Below, in pieces: positions 19,015-28,390 of a stretch of DNA of 42,403 bases. Where the stretch lies: the NCBI GenBank assembly GCA_015663075.1, contig DQSV01000053.1, positions 1-42,403 on the forward strand, in the 5' to 3' direction. Both the position numbers and the translations under genes were made by a program. The notes beneath the pieces are model-generated. The model saw nothing but the letters and a program-made list of their open reading frames with translations, was not told the DNA's origin and did not search any database. The stretch is from Methanothermococcus okinawensis. Its GTDB lineage: Archaea > AGJL01 > Methanococci > Methanococcales > Methanococcaceae. Each line of letters starts with the position of its first letter. The first letter of the stretch is position 1.

Positions 19015-19935
19015 CTATATCCAATTTAGTATAAAATCCTCCTCAATTTTAGTATAGTCCCCACTAGTAATTGTAATACTAACTACTTTATTATAGTTAT
19101 TTTTTTCACAGGAAATGATATATTTACTTCCATCACTTTCTATACCAACAATATTCCAACCTTCATTTTTAAGATAATCTTTATACCAATTAACTACATC
19201 CTGTGGATCTTTATCAGTTCCATATTCAATGTAGGTGTATTTTTTATCCCCCTCAATAAATACAGAATATTCTAACATAACTGAGCCAGGGTATCTTTTT
19301 ATAGGCTCTTCTCCTGAGGCTTTATCTGAAGAAGGTAACTGTGGTTTTTCCACTTCATAATTTGAGGTTGAAGACATTGGATTTTCTATCTCACTATATT
19401 CAGAAGATTGATTTGTTGAACCCAATAGTTTATCAACAGGGCCCTTGCCTACGAAATAGATGGTTCTTTCCTGGGTAGGTTCTGTCATTGCCCAAATTGC
19501 AATGGCATCATTCTCTTTTTTGAAGATTATCACACCGCCTTCAATACTGCCCTGGGGACTTGAAATTTTTGCAATGGTTGCATTTACAGCCACATTGTAT
19601 CCTAATGCCGTTAGTTTGTTTTCATACCACTTTAATATCTCTTTCACTGTAACTTTATTACTTGTTTCATATGTACTTAAGCTTATGCCTTCTGTGGTAA
19701 TTCCCATTATATTGTAGTAGTATCCTGGGACATTGCTATAAGGTTTTGAATTAGGATAGATAAGATTGGAATTCTCCTGTATAGTGTTGCCAGTACTGGG
19801 TTTATTGTTATTTGCATTATTATTACTTGTATAATCTTCTTCACTTCCCATACAACCAGATAGAGATATTGCCAGTATCAATAGAGAGGATATAAAAATC
19901 AAAGGAATGCCCCTCCCTTTTAAGATACTTTTCAT
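19015..19935 (-). CDS. Secreted lipoprotein with two copies of a small domain
   Basis: Protein of 306 residues with a lipoprotein signal: basic MKSILKGRG, hydrophobic stretch, then the lipobox LSGC at about 25-28, so residue C28 is probably lipid-anchored outside the cell. A low-complexity linker (Asn/Thr/Ser-rich, about 33-60) follows. Two related domains come next, each starting with a YP(N/G)S motif and containing a helix of the type ILKWYENKLTALGYNV (first) and VVNWYKDYLKNEGWNIV (second), separated by a Ser-rich linker. This looks like an internal duplication. No family name is recognised. The ATG at 19935 follows GAGGTG. Confidence 0.7.
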   Translation of the reverse strand: MKSILKGRGIPLIFISSLLILAISLSGCMGSEEDYTSNNNANNNKPSTGNTIQENSNLIYPNSKPYSNVPGYYYNIMGITTEGISLSTYETSNKVTVKEILKWYENKLTALGYNVAVNATIAKISSPQGSIEGGVIIFKKENDAIAIWAMTEPTQERTIYFVGKGPVDKLLGSTNQSSEYSEIENPMSSTSNYEVEKPQLPSSDKASGEEPIKRYPGSVMLEYSVFIEGDKKYTYIEYGTDKDPQDVVNWYKDYLKNEGWNIVGIESDGSKYIISCEKNNYNKVVSITITSGDYTKIEEDFILNWI

Positions 19936-20138
19936 AGTTGCACCTCATTAATATTTGACCAACTTCATGAGTTATATTATATTTAAATTCATAATAATAT
20001 TTATAATAATATCATTTAAAAATTATGATAACTAACAACAAAATGATTAATATCTTAAATAAAATTAATGTTAAATATTTATGAATGTATAAAATTAAAG
20101 GACTTTTAGGAAGTATCTATTATATATTAATTAGAAGT

Positions 20139-20168
20139 TCGTATATAATAAACTCGTATATAATAAAC
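20139..20168 (+). promoter_or_regulatory. Perfect tandem 15-bp duplication of a TATA box before mscS
   Basis: TCGTATATAATAAAC occurs twice back to back (20139-20153 and 20154-20168). Each unit carries a TATATAA box, and a third partial match (ATGTAATAAACT) follows at about 20182. Either unit would place transcription start upstream of the ATG at 20210, so the channel may have two alternative promoters. Confidence 0.65.
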
Positions 20169-20209
20169 AGTATACATATAGATGTAATAAACTTCTATTT
20201 CGGGAAAAA

Positions 20210-21220
20210 ATGATTGATAAAAAAATAATATTTAGAAGCAAATTTTTAATAAAGATTTTAATTTTATTAGTAATATTGTATTACTTGGGGAGTAAATTAA
20301 ATATATTTAAATATGTAATGCCTCTGGAAAATTATATAAATGAAGTAATTATAGTGGTTATTTTGATATTAGGGACATTGATATTTTTAGATATATCATT
20401 GGAATTAATAAAGAGATATTTTGAAAAAAAAGGAGAGTTGAGAGATTTTCCTATCTTTGCATCGGTATTTAAATATGTTACTTGGTTTATTGCAGGATTA
20501 ATTGTTATTTCATTGATATATAAGGATATTGGATCCTTGGTAATGTCCTTGGGTATTATTGGTGCTGCATTAACCTTTGCATTACAGAGGCCAATTATGA
20601 ATTTTGCAGGGTGGGTAAATATAATAATAACAAGGCCCTTTAAGATTAATGATAGGATATCCATAAAGGATATTGGAATGGGAGATGTGTATAAAATAGA
20701 TACTATGCATATATATCTAAGGGAGGTTGTATTGGAGCCCACTGGTAGAACTCTAATAATACCCAATGCCTATGTTCTAACAAATGCCATAACCAATTAT
20801 ACCAAGGGATCTCAGTATATATGGGACAATGTTAAGGTGGCAATTACCTATGAAAGCAATATAGAAAAGGCTAAGAAATTGGTTTTTATGGCTTGTGATG
20901 AGGTTGTGGGTACTACTATGAGAAGGTTGGCGGAAATCTGGATGAATAAACCTAGAATGTTTACAAAATCTAAAATTTTTGATAAACCTGTTATTAGAAT
21001 GAATTTTTTAGAGAGGGGAGTTGAAATAAAGGTGAGGTACTTAGTAGATGCCTATGAGTGGGCAGATATAAAGACCAAGATCATAAATAAAATAATTGAA
21101 AAGATTGATAAGGAGGAGGATGTTGAAATAGCCTATCCTCACATGGAAATAATACATAGAAATAAAGAGGACATTTATTTTAAAAAATATGGCATACACA
21201 TGGATGATCATGATAACTAA
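20210..21220 (+). CDS. mscS: MscS-family mechanosensitive channel
   Basis: Protein of 336 residues, close in size to the two characterised methanococcal channels (MscMJ and MscMJLR types). Hydrophobic segments lie at about 12-30, 42-62 and 85-105. The pore-lining helix SLGIIGAALTFALQRPIMNFAGW spans about 113-135 with the usual Gly/Ala pattern. The beta domain follows with RPFKINDRISI and GDVYKIDTMHIYLR, and the C-terminal vestibule with IPNAYVLTNAITNY. It opens on membrane tension and protects against osmotic downshock. The ATG at 20210 has only a weak GGGA upstream. The tandem TATA duplication suggests unusual promoter control. Confidence 0.93.
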   Translation: MIDKKIIFRSKFLIKILILLVILYYLGSKLNIFKYVMPLENYINEVIIVVILILGTLIFLDISLELIKRYFEKKGELRDFPIFASVFKYVTWFIAGLIVISLIYKDIGSLVMSLGIIGAALTFALQRPIMNFAGWVNIIITRPFKINDRISIKDIGMGDVYKIDTMHIYLREVVLEPTGRTLIIPNAYVLTNAITNYTKGSQYIWDNVKVAITYESNIEKAKKLVFMACDEVVGTTMRRLAEIWMNKPRMFTKSKIFDKPVIRMNFLERGVEIKVRYLVDAYEWADIKTKIINKIIEKIDKEEDVEIAYPHMEIIHRNKEDIYFKKYGIHMDDHDN

Positions 21221-21384
21221 GCATTATAAATAACATGACTTCAATATTTAATAGAAAATGCAGAAATTATAATTTATAATTATAAATTAAAAAATAATAA
21301 ATTATTAAAAAATTAATAAAATAAATATAAATAATAAAAATAATGGAATTTAATTATCATTTTAATTATATCAATTTAATTATA

Positions 21385-22077
21385 TCAATTTTGTTTTAAA
21401 AATCTATCAATCTCCCTATTTTCATTCGCAAGTATGGTGACTCTACTATCATAGAAATCATCCATCAATCTATAATGGGTAAGTTCCTCCGCCCTTTTAC
21501 TAAGTTTCAATATCTCCTCATGTTTTAACATGTCCCCTAAGTTTAGCCTCCTTCTGGAGTATTCCACATTCATGTAGGACTTTAACTCTATGAAATGTGT
21601 ATCTGTCTTCTCATAAAGAGGGAGGAACTTTTCAATGTTGGTGTTGTAATCCCTTATAAGTGTGGTCCTTATACAGACTCTCCTCTTAGATTCAAGTATA
21701 TCCAAGATATTTAATATATTTTGCCAATGTTCCTTTTTTCCCCCACATATCCTTTTATAACTATCCAAGTCATAGGCATCAAGGGAGATATACAGTTGTG
21801 TGGGATCTATTTCCTGAATAACCTCAGTTAGAATACCATTTGACACTACAAATGTGGAGAGGCCTCTCTTATGGAATAGATTTATCAGTTCCCCTAAATG
21901 GGGATAGAGGGTAGGCTCTCCAGAAAGGGATATGGCAACATGCTTTGGAGTCAATAACTCCTTAAACTTTTCCTCCCCTATTCTATCTAAGATGCCTTTA
22001 TATCCCATTATAACTTTCCTATGCATCTCAAAGATGTCCTCTATATCCTCCTTAGGTTCCTTCGTAATCAGCAACAA
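21385..22077 (-). pseudogene. 5'-truncated Taw1/TYW1-like radical SAM protein (wyosine tRNA modification)
   Basis: The 230 readable residues align with the C-terminal two thirds of archaeal Taw1 (4-demethylwyosine synthase for tRNA-Phe): PKHVAISLSGEPTLYPHLGE, STFVVSNG, TQLYISLDAYDLDSYKRI, RTTLIRDYN and FIELKSYMNV. Intact Taw1 is about 310 residues. Missing here is the N-terminal part with the CxxxCxxC motif that binds the radical-SAM iron-sulfur cluster; the readable part has only two isolated cysteines. The frame opens at a TTG without a ribosome-binding site, with an in-frame TGA shortly upstream and then repeat copy C instead of coding sequence. A dead fragment left by a rearrangement is the simplest reading, so a complete copy should exist elsewhere. 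A short functional derivative is less likely. Confidence 0.7.
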
Positions 22078-22389
22078 AAATAATATATATCAATAGAAAA
22101 AGATAAAACATCAATAATAAGTAATACTTTAAGTCCCTCTAACTTAATCTAATATGAAGTATTTAATAAATAATTAGGGAAAATTACTCTCTCCAGTACT
22201 TGAGAGCATATAATGAGATAATAATAGGATTTTTGCTTTTTATGTGATTCTCCCTTTTTGAGTATTTTAAAGCCTTATTATTTTTTTATTATTTTATTTA
22301 ATATTTATCCCATATTTTATTTTTTTATTATTTTTTAATAGGATTAAGATTGTTGTTATTTATTATGAATAGTTTAAAACCATAATTGA
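22078..22389. other. Spacer between truncated taw1 and AK6 gene
   Basis: No gene is visible. The lost N-terminal coding part of taw1 is not found here in any frame. The spacer starts with ATATATATCAATAG, then AGATAAAACATC (about 22102), and is filled mainly by repeat copy C and its A/T tail. Confidence 0.5.
22165..22275 (+). repeat. Intergenic hairpin repeat, copy C
   Basis: The core CCAGTACTTGAGAGCATA (22193-22210) has a loop of TGAG instead of TAGG and one mismatch in the stem. About 100 nt align with copy D: AATTAGGGAAAATTACTC before the core, and TAATAGGATTTTTGC, TGATTCTCCCTTTTTGAG, TATTTTAAAG after it. It directly abuts the broken end of the taw1 fragment. Confidence 0.6.
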
Positions 22390-23004
22390 TTATTTTTTTA
22401 AAAAATTATTTTTGTTACCACAATCCATCATAAAAAAGTAATCCTCTAACCAACTAACCATACCATATTTAACCTTTTTATTATTAATTGCCTCAATAAT
22501 TTCATATACAATGGAGTCTATATCCCTGTTGGTGGTATCTATTTCATATACTAATATATTATTGTTTTGGAGCCTTTCCAAGGACTCAATAAGGCAAATA
22601 TCTAATATTTCCCCTTCTACATTTTCATTGATTTTATTCTTTGAATAATTTCGCTTTTTTAACCTATCCTTTACTATTTCAGGGTTACACCTTAGAACCA
22701 CTATATAATCCACATCAAGTAAGTGGCTAACATGTCCATCAATAATTATAAGGTTTTTTTTATGATTTAAAGAATAATTGTTTATATGATTGTTAAGTTT
22801 TTGGAAATCTATTACATAGGAATCCATATCTTCGTCCTTTTCAGTATATAATTTATTTTCAATCACTACCTTAGTTATATCTACATATTTAATATCGACA
22901 ATGTCCTGAAATTTCCACTTATAATTTTTCGTTAATTTTTCCATGAGGGCTTTAGAAACTGTAGACTTCCCCACTCCAGGGGTTCCTGTTATGGCCAATT
23001 TAAT
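22390..23004 (-). CDS. AK6/Fap7-type adenylate kinase, possibly starting at ATT
   Basis: Nucleoside-monophosphate kinase of the AK6 (Fap7) family, linked in archaea and eukaryotes to small-subunit ribosome maturation. Walker A is GTPGVGKST at the N-terminus. IIIDGHVSHLL, then YIVVLRC, is the NMP-binding and core region, and RLKKRNYSKNKINENVEGEI is the lid with the family ENVEGEI-like signature. Relatives begin M(K/R)(L/I)AITGTPG. Here the matching position is an ATT codon (23004), 4 nt after GGTGG (23013-23009), which suggests ATT initiation. The alternative is an ATG at 23025 giving seven extra residues with no ribosome-binding site. The C-terminal about 30 residues (KVKYGMVSWLEDYFFMMDCG) extend past the usual family end. 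Confidence 0.75.
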   Translation of the reverse strand: MKLAITGTPGVGKSTVSKALMEKLTKNYKWKFQDIVDIKYVDITKVVIENKLYTEKDEDMDSYVIDFQKLNNHINNYSLNHKKNLIIIDGHVSHLLDVDYIVVLRCNPEIVKDRLKKRNYSKNKINENVEGEILDICLIESLERLQNNNILVYEIDTTNRDIDSIVYEIIEAINNKKVKYGMVSWLEDYFFMMDCGNKNNFLKK

Positions 23005-23086
23005 AATTCCACCAAAGTAGCACATTTAATTATTTATAAACATTTATTAATATTAAAATTTATAAGATATATTAATATCAATATTA

Positions 23087-23641
23087 TTAATTATTAATAT
23101 CCTGTTTAGCAATATTGGATTCAGATTTGTATCTATCAATATCCACTTCAGATTTTACTATTAAAATTACATTATCGTCAACCATCCAAAGAGAATAATT
23201 TAAGGTTTCCATATATCTTTTAAAATCCAAAAAGATTTTTTCAAATGCCTCAAGGGCTATTTCCTCATAATTTATAATAATAACATCATGATCAATAATA
23301 TTTTTCAAATTTTCAAATTCATGAGGGGATTTTAGCCTTGCAGTTAAAAGTTTAGGCACAATTTTTTGAGTAACTATTTTTACTTGAGATTCACTATCAC
23401 CAATTCCTTTATCACTTTCTCCAACAATTTTTTCCTTATATTCATCAATCAAATCGTGCTTTTTTCTTTCTATTTTTTTTATCTTTGATACTATATTGGA
23501 TTCTGGGATAGGTATTTTTTCATTTCCCTTTATCTCGTATGCCGATGCCTCTTCACCGATTACTACGTAATCATCCTCAACTGGAAGTTGGTTTGGAGGG
23601 TCATCATTTCCAAAAATTGCTCTTTTTATTTTTTTAAACAT
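23087..23641 (-). CDS. SepF-like protein (FtsZ anchoring), tentative
   Basis: Protein of 184 residues from the ATG at 23641, which has AGAGG 6 nt upstream; a TTG five codons earlier is less likely. The N-terminus MFKKIKRAIFGN is short, basic and amphipathic, like the membrane-targeting helix of archaeal SepF. A charged middle region (about 15-90) follows. The C-terminal domain (about 95-170) reads KLLTARLKSPHEFENLKNII, DHDVIIINYEEIA, then LNYSLWMVDDNVILIVKS. This matches the strand-helix pattern of SepF, where a short segment ends in a beta strand carrying V(I)NY/NL and the last strand binds FtsZ. No division gene is adjacent. Function is inferred from pattern only. Confidence 0.5.
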   Translation of the reverse strand: MFKKIKRAIFGNDDPPNQLPVEDDYVVIGEEASAYEIKGNEKIPIPESNIVSKIKKIERKKHDLIDEYKEKIVGESDKGIGDSESQVKIVTQKIVPKLLTARLKSPHEFENLKNIIDHDVIIINYEEIALEAFEKIFLDFKRYMETLNYSLWMVDDNVILIVKSEVDIDRYKSESNIAKQDINN

Positions 23642-23895
23642 GTTTATCCTCTCCAATCCCTATGGACTACCATTTAGCAAAAATAATTGTTATTTATTTT
23701 AAGGTATATTCTATATTTTATATTTTTTTAATATATTTTTTTATTTTTTAAAATTTATATTTTATTATAATACTTGTTCCACTTTTTATTTTTTTATATT
23801 TTTATTTATACTTTTGTTTTTACATCTATTTATAATGATTATTATTGATTATGGTTTAGTATATATAAACTATTTGTAATTAACCATAAAAAATT

Positions 23896-24321
23896 CTATT
23901 CCATAACTAAAAAAATACCTAAAAATACAAGAATACCTCCAAATAGTATCTTAATTGATGGAAGTTCTCTTGACAAAATGCTACTGGCAATTATTGTAAT
24001 AAATGGGTACATACTTGTAATTATTACAATCTTCGAAGGCGATGAGAATTTAAGGGCCCTATAAAATAGATATTGGGCTGTAACACCAGCCAATATTGAT
24101 ACTATTGCCAAATAAATAAATGGTTTAAGAGGTATGGATCCAAGACTATTCATGTTTATTTTACCCAACAGTATATAAACTGAAGATATTATGATAAAAT
24201 TCATAGATAATATAATAAACACTGCTGTTGAGGGATCTATGTAATTCAATGCCCTTTTTTCGATAATTGGGGATATTCCCCATAATATTGCTATTATTAA
24301 TGCTAAAATTTCTCCTTTCAC
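23896..24321 (-). CDS. Small EamA-family membrane transporter (single repeat)
   Basis: Protein of 141 residues with about five membrane segments, equal to one EamA (drug/metabolite transporter) repeat: ILALIIAILWGISPIIEKRAL at the start, and SSPSKIVIITSMYPFITIIAS and SRELPSIKILFGGILVFLGI at the end. One-repeat members act as homo- or heterodimers. The start is the GTG at 24321, since GAGTGAT lies 4 nt upstream; an ATG at 24339 would add six residues without a site. It is divergent from cbiG, but a cobalamin-related role is not shown. Confidence 0.8.
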   Translation of the reverse strand: MKGEILALIIAILWGISPIIEKRALNYIDPSTAVFIILSMNFIIISSVYILLGKINMNSLGSIPLKPFIYLAIVSILAGVTAQYLFYRALKFSSPSKIVIITSMYPFITIIASSILSRELPSIKILFGGILVFLGIFLVME

Positions 24322-24448
24322 GACTATCACTCTAAACATTATTGAAAATTAAAAAATTATTATTTTATATATTGGGATTAAATAAAAGATTTTACTGGAT
24401 ATATAAATATTTTAATTGAAGAAAATATAACTCCACTAGGTTGTTATA

Positions 24449-25438
24449 ATGATAAAAATAATATATATTACAGAAAATGGAAGTATATTAGCCCATAAAA
24501 TTAAAAATATTTTAAAATATTATTTATATGATTGTAGCATACATAATTTAAAAAAGTTTATAATTGAAGGTAGGGAAAAGGGATTTATTTTTATAATGGC
24601 CACAGGAATAGTAATAAGAAAGTATATTGATAAAATTAAGAGGGATAAAAGAGAGGACCCTTTTGTGATTACCGTTGATGAATTTGGTAAGTATGTAGTG
24701 CCTATGTTATCAAATCATCTTGGAGGAGGGAATTACTTCTCCAGATTAATTGGAAGGGAATTAGGGAGTAATGTGGTATTTACTACAGCAACAGATGTAA
24801 ATAATAAGGTTGGCATTGATGAACTTTCAAGAATCTATTTTTTAGAAAAACCCAATAGGGAGGACATTTTAAAGATTAACAGAAAAATTCTAAGGGAAAA
24901 GGTAAATTTACACCTCCCAAAAAATTGGAAACTAATTAACAACAACCTCTCCAATACCTATGATATAACCTATCATAAAGAGAACCATGTTATTGTAGAT
25001 AATGATATAATATTAAATCCAAAAAAGATAGTTGTGGGAATAGGTTGCCGAAAGGATATTGAACCCTATAAAGTTTATTGGACTGTTAAAAGAGCCCTTT
25101 ATTTAAGGGATATACCTCCTTGGAGAATAGATGGACTTGCAACTGTGGATATAAAAAAACATGAGAAGGGTATATTAAAGACCGGAAAAAAATTAAACAA
25201 AAGGGTTTATATTATAAGTAGGGAGGAGATAATTAACCTATATGCTCAGAGGAAGGACCTAAATAAATCATATTTTGTATTTAAGAGTATTGGAGTTTAT
25301 GGTGTATCTGAACCATGTTCCATTTTGGGAGTAAATAAGTTAAGTAATAATTATTACGAGGATAAATATAATAAAATAGAGTTAATTCTTAAAAAATTAA
25401 AAAATAAGGGAGTTACTGTTTCTATTGCCATGGATTAA
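24449..25438 (+). CDS. cbiG: Cobalt-precorrin-5A hydrolase
   Basis: CbiG opens the lactone ring of cobalt-precorrin-5A, releasing acetaldehyde in the anaerobic cobalamin pathway; methanogens need corrinoids for methyl transfer. The 329-residue protein has the N-terminal domain (FIMATGIVIRKY, DEFGKYVVPMLSNHLGGGN, FTTATDVNN) and the C-terminal CbiG domain (VGIGCRKDIEPYKV, SIGVYGVSEPCSIL, ending VTVSIAMD). The ATG at 24449 follows a weak AGGTTG. No other cobalamin genes are nearby, as is usual in Methanococcales where they are scattered. Confidence 0.92.
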   Translation: MIKIIYITENGSILAHKIKNILKYYLYDCSIHNLKKFIIEGREKGFIFIMATGIVIRKYIDKIKRDKREDPFVITVDEFGKYVVPMLSNHLGGGNYFSRLIGRELGSNVVFTTATDVNNKVGIDELSRIYFLEKPNREDILKINRKILREKVNLHLPKNWKLINNNLSNTYDITYHKENHVIVDNDIILNPKKIVVGIGCRKDIEPYKVYWTVKRALYLRDIPPWRIDGLATVDIKKHEKGILKTGKKLNKRVYIISREEIINLYAQRKDLNKSYFVFKSIGVYGVSEPCSILGVNKLSNNYYEDKYNKIELILKKLKNKGVTVSIAMD

Positions 25439-25644
25439 GAACTATTAGAATAATAAATAAGAAAAATAATCAGTAAATAGGACTAAAAATTAATAGGATT
25501 AAAAATTAATAAATAATTATTAAGATAAAAATAAAAATAATAAAATTTAAAAATACTAGGAATAATAAAAAATAAAAAAAATAGGCACTATAGGTTAAAG
25601 TTTAAAATATTTTTTATTCATTTGAGTATAAAAGTATAAAAAAA

Positions 25645-26469
25645 TTAAAAAAGTATTTGTAATATATTTTCTAATCCCTCTTTCTCATCTATTACTTGGG
25701 CCCTTACCTCCCGTAGAATTCTCTGAATTGTGAATTTTTTGTTTTTATTGTATTTGTGGGCCTTTTTTAGGAGAGGGCATCCATACTTTTGACTTATTTC
25801 GATATTGTATGTTTTTGATGCCAATAATCTATTTTCATTTTTTGTGAGAACCAAATAGGAGGGCATGTTTATTCTTAAAATATTTTCATCCTCCTTTACA
25901 ATGGACAAATACCCTGTTGATAGCATATCCCCATATATTATATAGTTAATATTGTTATCTTTGGCATAGTCTAAAATGGCCCTTTCAATTTTACCATGGC
26001 ATCTTCCACAGGGATGGTATTTTCCATTTAGGGTATCTATTTCAATATCCTCTAAATCTACATCTATGAATTTATGAGATATTCCCAACTTATCTGCAAG
26101 TGAGGATATATTTTTTTTACTTTCACTGTTCATTATTATGGGAGATTGAATGGTAATTCCTAAAACATTAAAAATTTTTTTGGAAATAATAACTGAAACT
26201 GTGCTATCTACTCCGCCACTAAATGCCACTATTGCCTTTCTTTTTTTATTCTCTTTATTAGTGCTAAAATTGTTATTATCATCACTACTATTATTACAGG
26301 CATTATTATTCGATAAATAGTTTATAAAACCTTCAAAGTCCTTACTTCTCACTGTTAAAAGATATTTTAAACTATGGTATAATTGAGGACCTATTTCCCC
26401 ATTTGCATATAAGTAATCTAAGTTTTTAAATGAGGATTTTATCCTAATCTCCCTTATTCTCTCATGCAT
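25645..26469 (-). CDS. PP-loop ATPase, LarE-like sulfur transferase candidate
   Basis: Protein of about 274 residues from the ATG at 26469 (MHERIREIRIKSS); a TTG at 26505 would add 12 residues. The PP-loop SGGVDST near residue 87 marks an ATP-pyrophosphatase that adenylates its substrate. Later HPCGRCHGKIERAILDYAK, with a CxxC pair, and YIIYGD correspond to the cysteine region of LarE-type sulfur transferases (RCxxCK pattern). KYGCPLLKKAHKYNKNKKF follows. A low-complexity Asn/Ser-rich insert (about 55-75) separates an N-terminal helical segment from the PP-loop domain. The substrate is unknown; it could act in tRNA thiolation or cofactor sulfur insertion. Convergent with cbiG. Confidence 0.65.
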   Translation of the reverse strand: MHERIREIRIKSSFKNLDYLYANGEIGPQLYHSLKYLLTVRSKDFEGFINYLSNNNACNNSSDDNNNFSTNKENKKRKAIVAFSGGVDSTVSVIISKKIFNVLGITIQSPIIMNSESKKNISSLADKLGISHKFIDVDLEDIEIDTLNGKYHPCGRCHGKIERAILDYAKDNNINYIIYGDMLSTGYLSIVKEDENILRINMPSYLVLTKNENRLLASKTYNIEISQKYGCPLLKKAHKYNKNKKFTIQRILREVRAQVIDEKEGLENILQILF

Positions 26470-26785
26470 ATTTTCACAGTGGTTTTCAATTTTAATAATT
26501 ATCAAATTTAATTATAAAAAAGATTCTAAGATTATAACTTTAAAAAATTTATTTATAATAATTATTTTTTACATTATTTTTTTTGGAATCCTTAGTGAGA
26601 ATTAAGGCATTTTTTTGTATTTTAATATAATAATTTGTTTAAATTAAAATAAAATTAAAAATAAAAATAAATATTAAAAAAATAAAAAAATGTTGGAAAA
26701 ATATTAACAAGAAAAATATAAAAAAATCAAAAATTAATTAAAACCTATTTAAAAATCCATTAAAAAAATATAGTATTGTGGTTTT
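26470..26785. other. Divergent spacer with hairpin CCTTA...TAAGG
   Basis: No gene is visible. At about 26590-26607 CCTTA-GTGAGAAT-TAAGG forms a 5-bp hairpin followed by CATTTTTTTG, a terminator-like arrangement on the plus strand with no gene upstream on that strand. The same block (GAGAATTAA flanked by T-runs) occurs at 5298-5340. A-rich sequence and a TATA-like AAAAATATAGTATTG follow before the NodU-type gene. Confidence 0.4.
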
Positions 26786-28378
26786 ATGATATTGGGTATT
26801 CATGATGGGCATAATAGTAGTGCTTCCTTAATAACAGATAATATTATAAAATATTCCTTAAGTGAAGAAAGATTCACAAGAAAGAAAAATCAACGAAGTT
26901 TTCCCAATAATTCCATAGAGTATATCTTAAATGAGTTAAATAATAATGACAAAAAAGAAAAAGAAAATATAAACATTATTGCAGTGGGGGGATTATTTAG
27001 AAGGGGAAAGAGATTAAAATACTTAAAAACCTTCCAAAAAAAAATGAATATCCCAATGCTCTATTTTAATCACCATCTATGTCATGCCTCACTTTATAAT
27101 TTATCTGACTTTAAGGAATGTCTAGTAATCACAATGGATGGAGGAGGGGATGGCCTTTCCTCAACAGTATCCATAGGTAATAAAAAAGGATTGGAGATTA
27201 TTGCCCAAAGTGATACTCTAGACTCCCTTGGGGATTTTTATGCCTCAATAACTGAAGTTTTAGGATTTAAGCCCATGGAGGATGAGGGAAAGGTTATGAG
27301 TTTATCCAGTTATGAATGTGGGGGAGAGGTTGATATTGATATTAAAGTTATAGACTATGATAGTAATATAAAATCCTTTAAAAATTATCTTGGAGTTATA
27401 GGCCATGAATCTACAAAGGCATTGAGGAATATATTCCATCTATGCAATATTAATTTAAATAGCGTGGATTTTAGGACCAAGGTATTAATATCCAAATATG
27501 CCCAAAAAACCCTTGAAAATACTGTTTTAAAGATGATAGAGGATTTTTCGAATGAAACAGGCATTGATAAAATAGTCTTCAGTGGAGGCGTGGCACAGAA
27601 TGTTTTATTGAATAAAAAAATAGGGGAGAATTATGATTTATATGTTCCTCCCTTTATGGGGGATGAGGGCCTCTCTGTTGGATCTGCCTTACTTATAAGG
27701 GAAAGAAGTAATAAAAACAAAATAAAAAATAAAAAAATAAATTTAAAAAATACCTATTTAGGCTATGAAATATTAAATAAAAATGTAGAGACTTTAATTG
27801 AAAATAATTTACTTAAAAATTATAAAGTTAATTTTATAGAAGATAAGGATATTCCAGAGGTTATTGGAAATTATCTTATAAATAATGGTATTGTATGTTT
27901 ATGTAGGGGAAAAATGGAATTTGGACCAAGGGCATTGGGAAATAGAAGTATTATAGCGTTACCAAATAAGGAGAATAAGGAGAGAATAAATAAATATTTA
28001 AAAAGGGACAGTTTTATGCCCTTTGCTCCCACAATACTTTATGAATACATGGAGGATTATTTAATAAGCCCAAAGTACAATCCCTTTATGACAACATTAT
28101 TTGACGTAAATAAAAACAACATAGAGATAATAAGAGGGGTTGTGCATGTTGATAATACAACAAGGGCCCAGATTTTAAAAAGAGAATTCAATAACCTATA
28201 CTATGATATAATAAACTACCTTTATGATTCAATAGATCTTCCTGTAGTATTAAATACAAGTTTTAATATACATGGAGAGCCAATTGTATGCAATGAGTTA
28301 GATGGGATAAAATCCTTTAAGTTCGTTGGAGATGTGTTATTACTTGGAAATTGGTTAATAGAAAAGATTAATTATTAA
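26786..28378 (+). CDS. NodU/CmcH-family O-carbamoyltransferase
   Basis: Protein of 530 residues. The N-terminal Kae1-like domain carries GIHDGHNSSASL, a HHLCHASLY metal-binding stretch (about 96), TMDGGGDGLSSTV, the DEGKVMSL motif and SGGVAQNVLLN. The C-terminal YrdC-like domain carries CRGKMEFGPRALGNRS and LNTSFNIHGEPIVCN. Such enzymes make carbamoyl-adenylate from carbamoyl phosphate and ATP and transfer the carbamoyl group to a hydroxyl of a sugar or small molecule. All core motifs are intact. The acceptor is unknown; in an archaeon a glycan or a cofactor is possible. The CofE-like gene follows after 12 nt, indicating an operon. Confidence 0.88.
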   Translation: MILGIHDGHNSSASLITDNIIKYSLSEERFTRKKNQRSFPNNSIEYILNELNNNDKKEKENINIIAVGGLFRRGKRLKYLKTFQKKMNIPMLYFNHHLCHASLYNLSDFKECLVITMDGGGDGLSSTVSIGNKKGLEIIAQSDTLDSLGDFYASITEVLGFKPMEDEGKVMSLSSYECGGEVDIDIKVIDYDSNIKSFKNYLGVIGHESTKALRNIFHLCNINLNSVDFRTKVLISKYAQKTLENTVLKMIEDFSNETGIDKIVFSGGVAQNVLLNKKIGENYDLYVPPFMGDEGLSVGSALLIRERSNKNKIKNKKINLKNTYLGYEILNKNVETLIENNLLKNYKVNFIEDKDIPEVIGNYLINNGIVCLCRGKMEFGPRALGNRSIIALPNKENKERINKYLKRDSFMPFAPTILYEYMEDYLISPKYNPFMTTLFDVNKNNIEIIRGVVHVDNTTRAQILKREFNNLYYDIINYLYDSIDLPVVLNTSFNIHGEPIVCNELDGIKSFKFVGDVLLLGNWLIEKINY

Positions 28379-28390
28379 ATTAGGGAAAGA

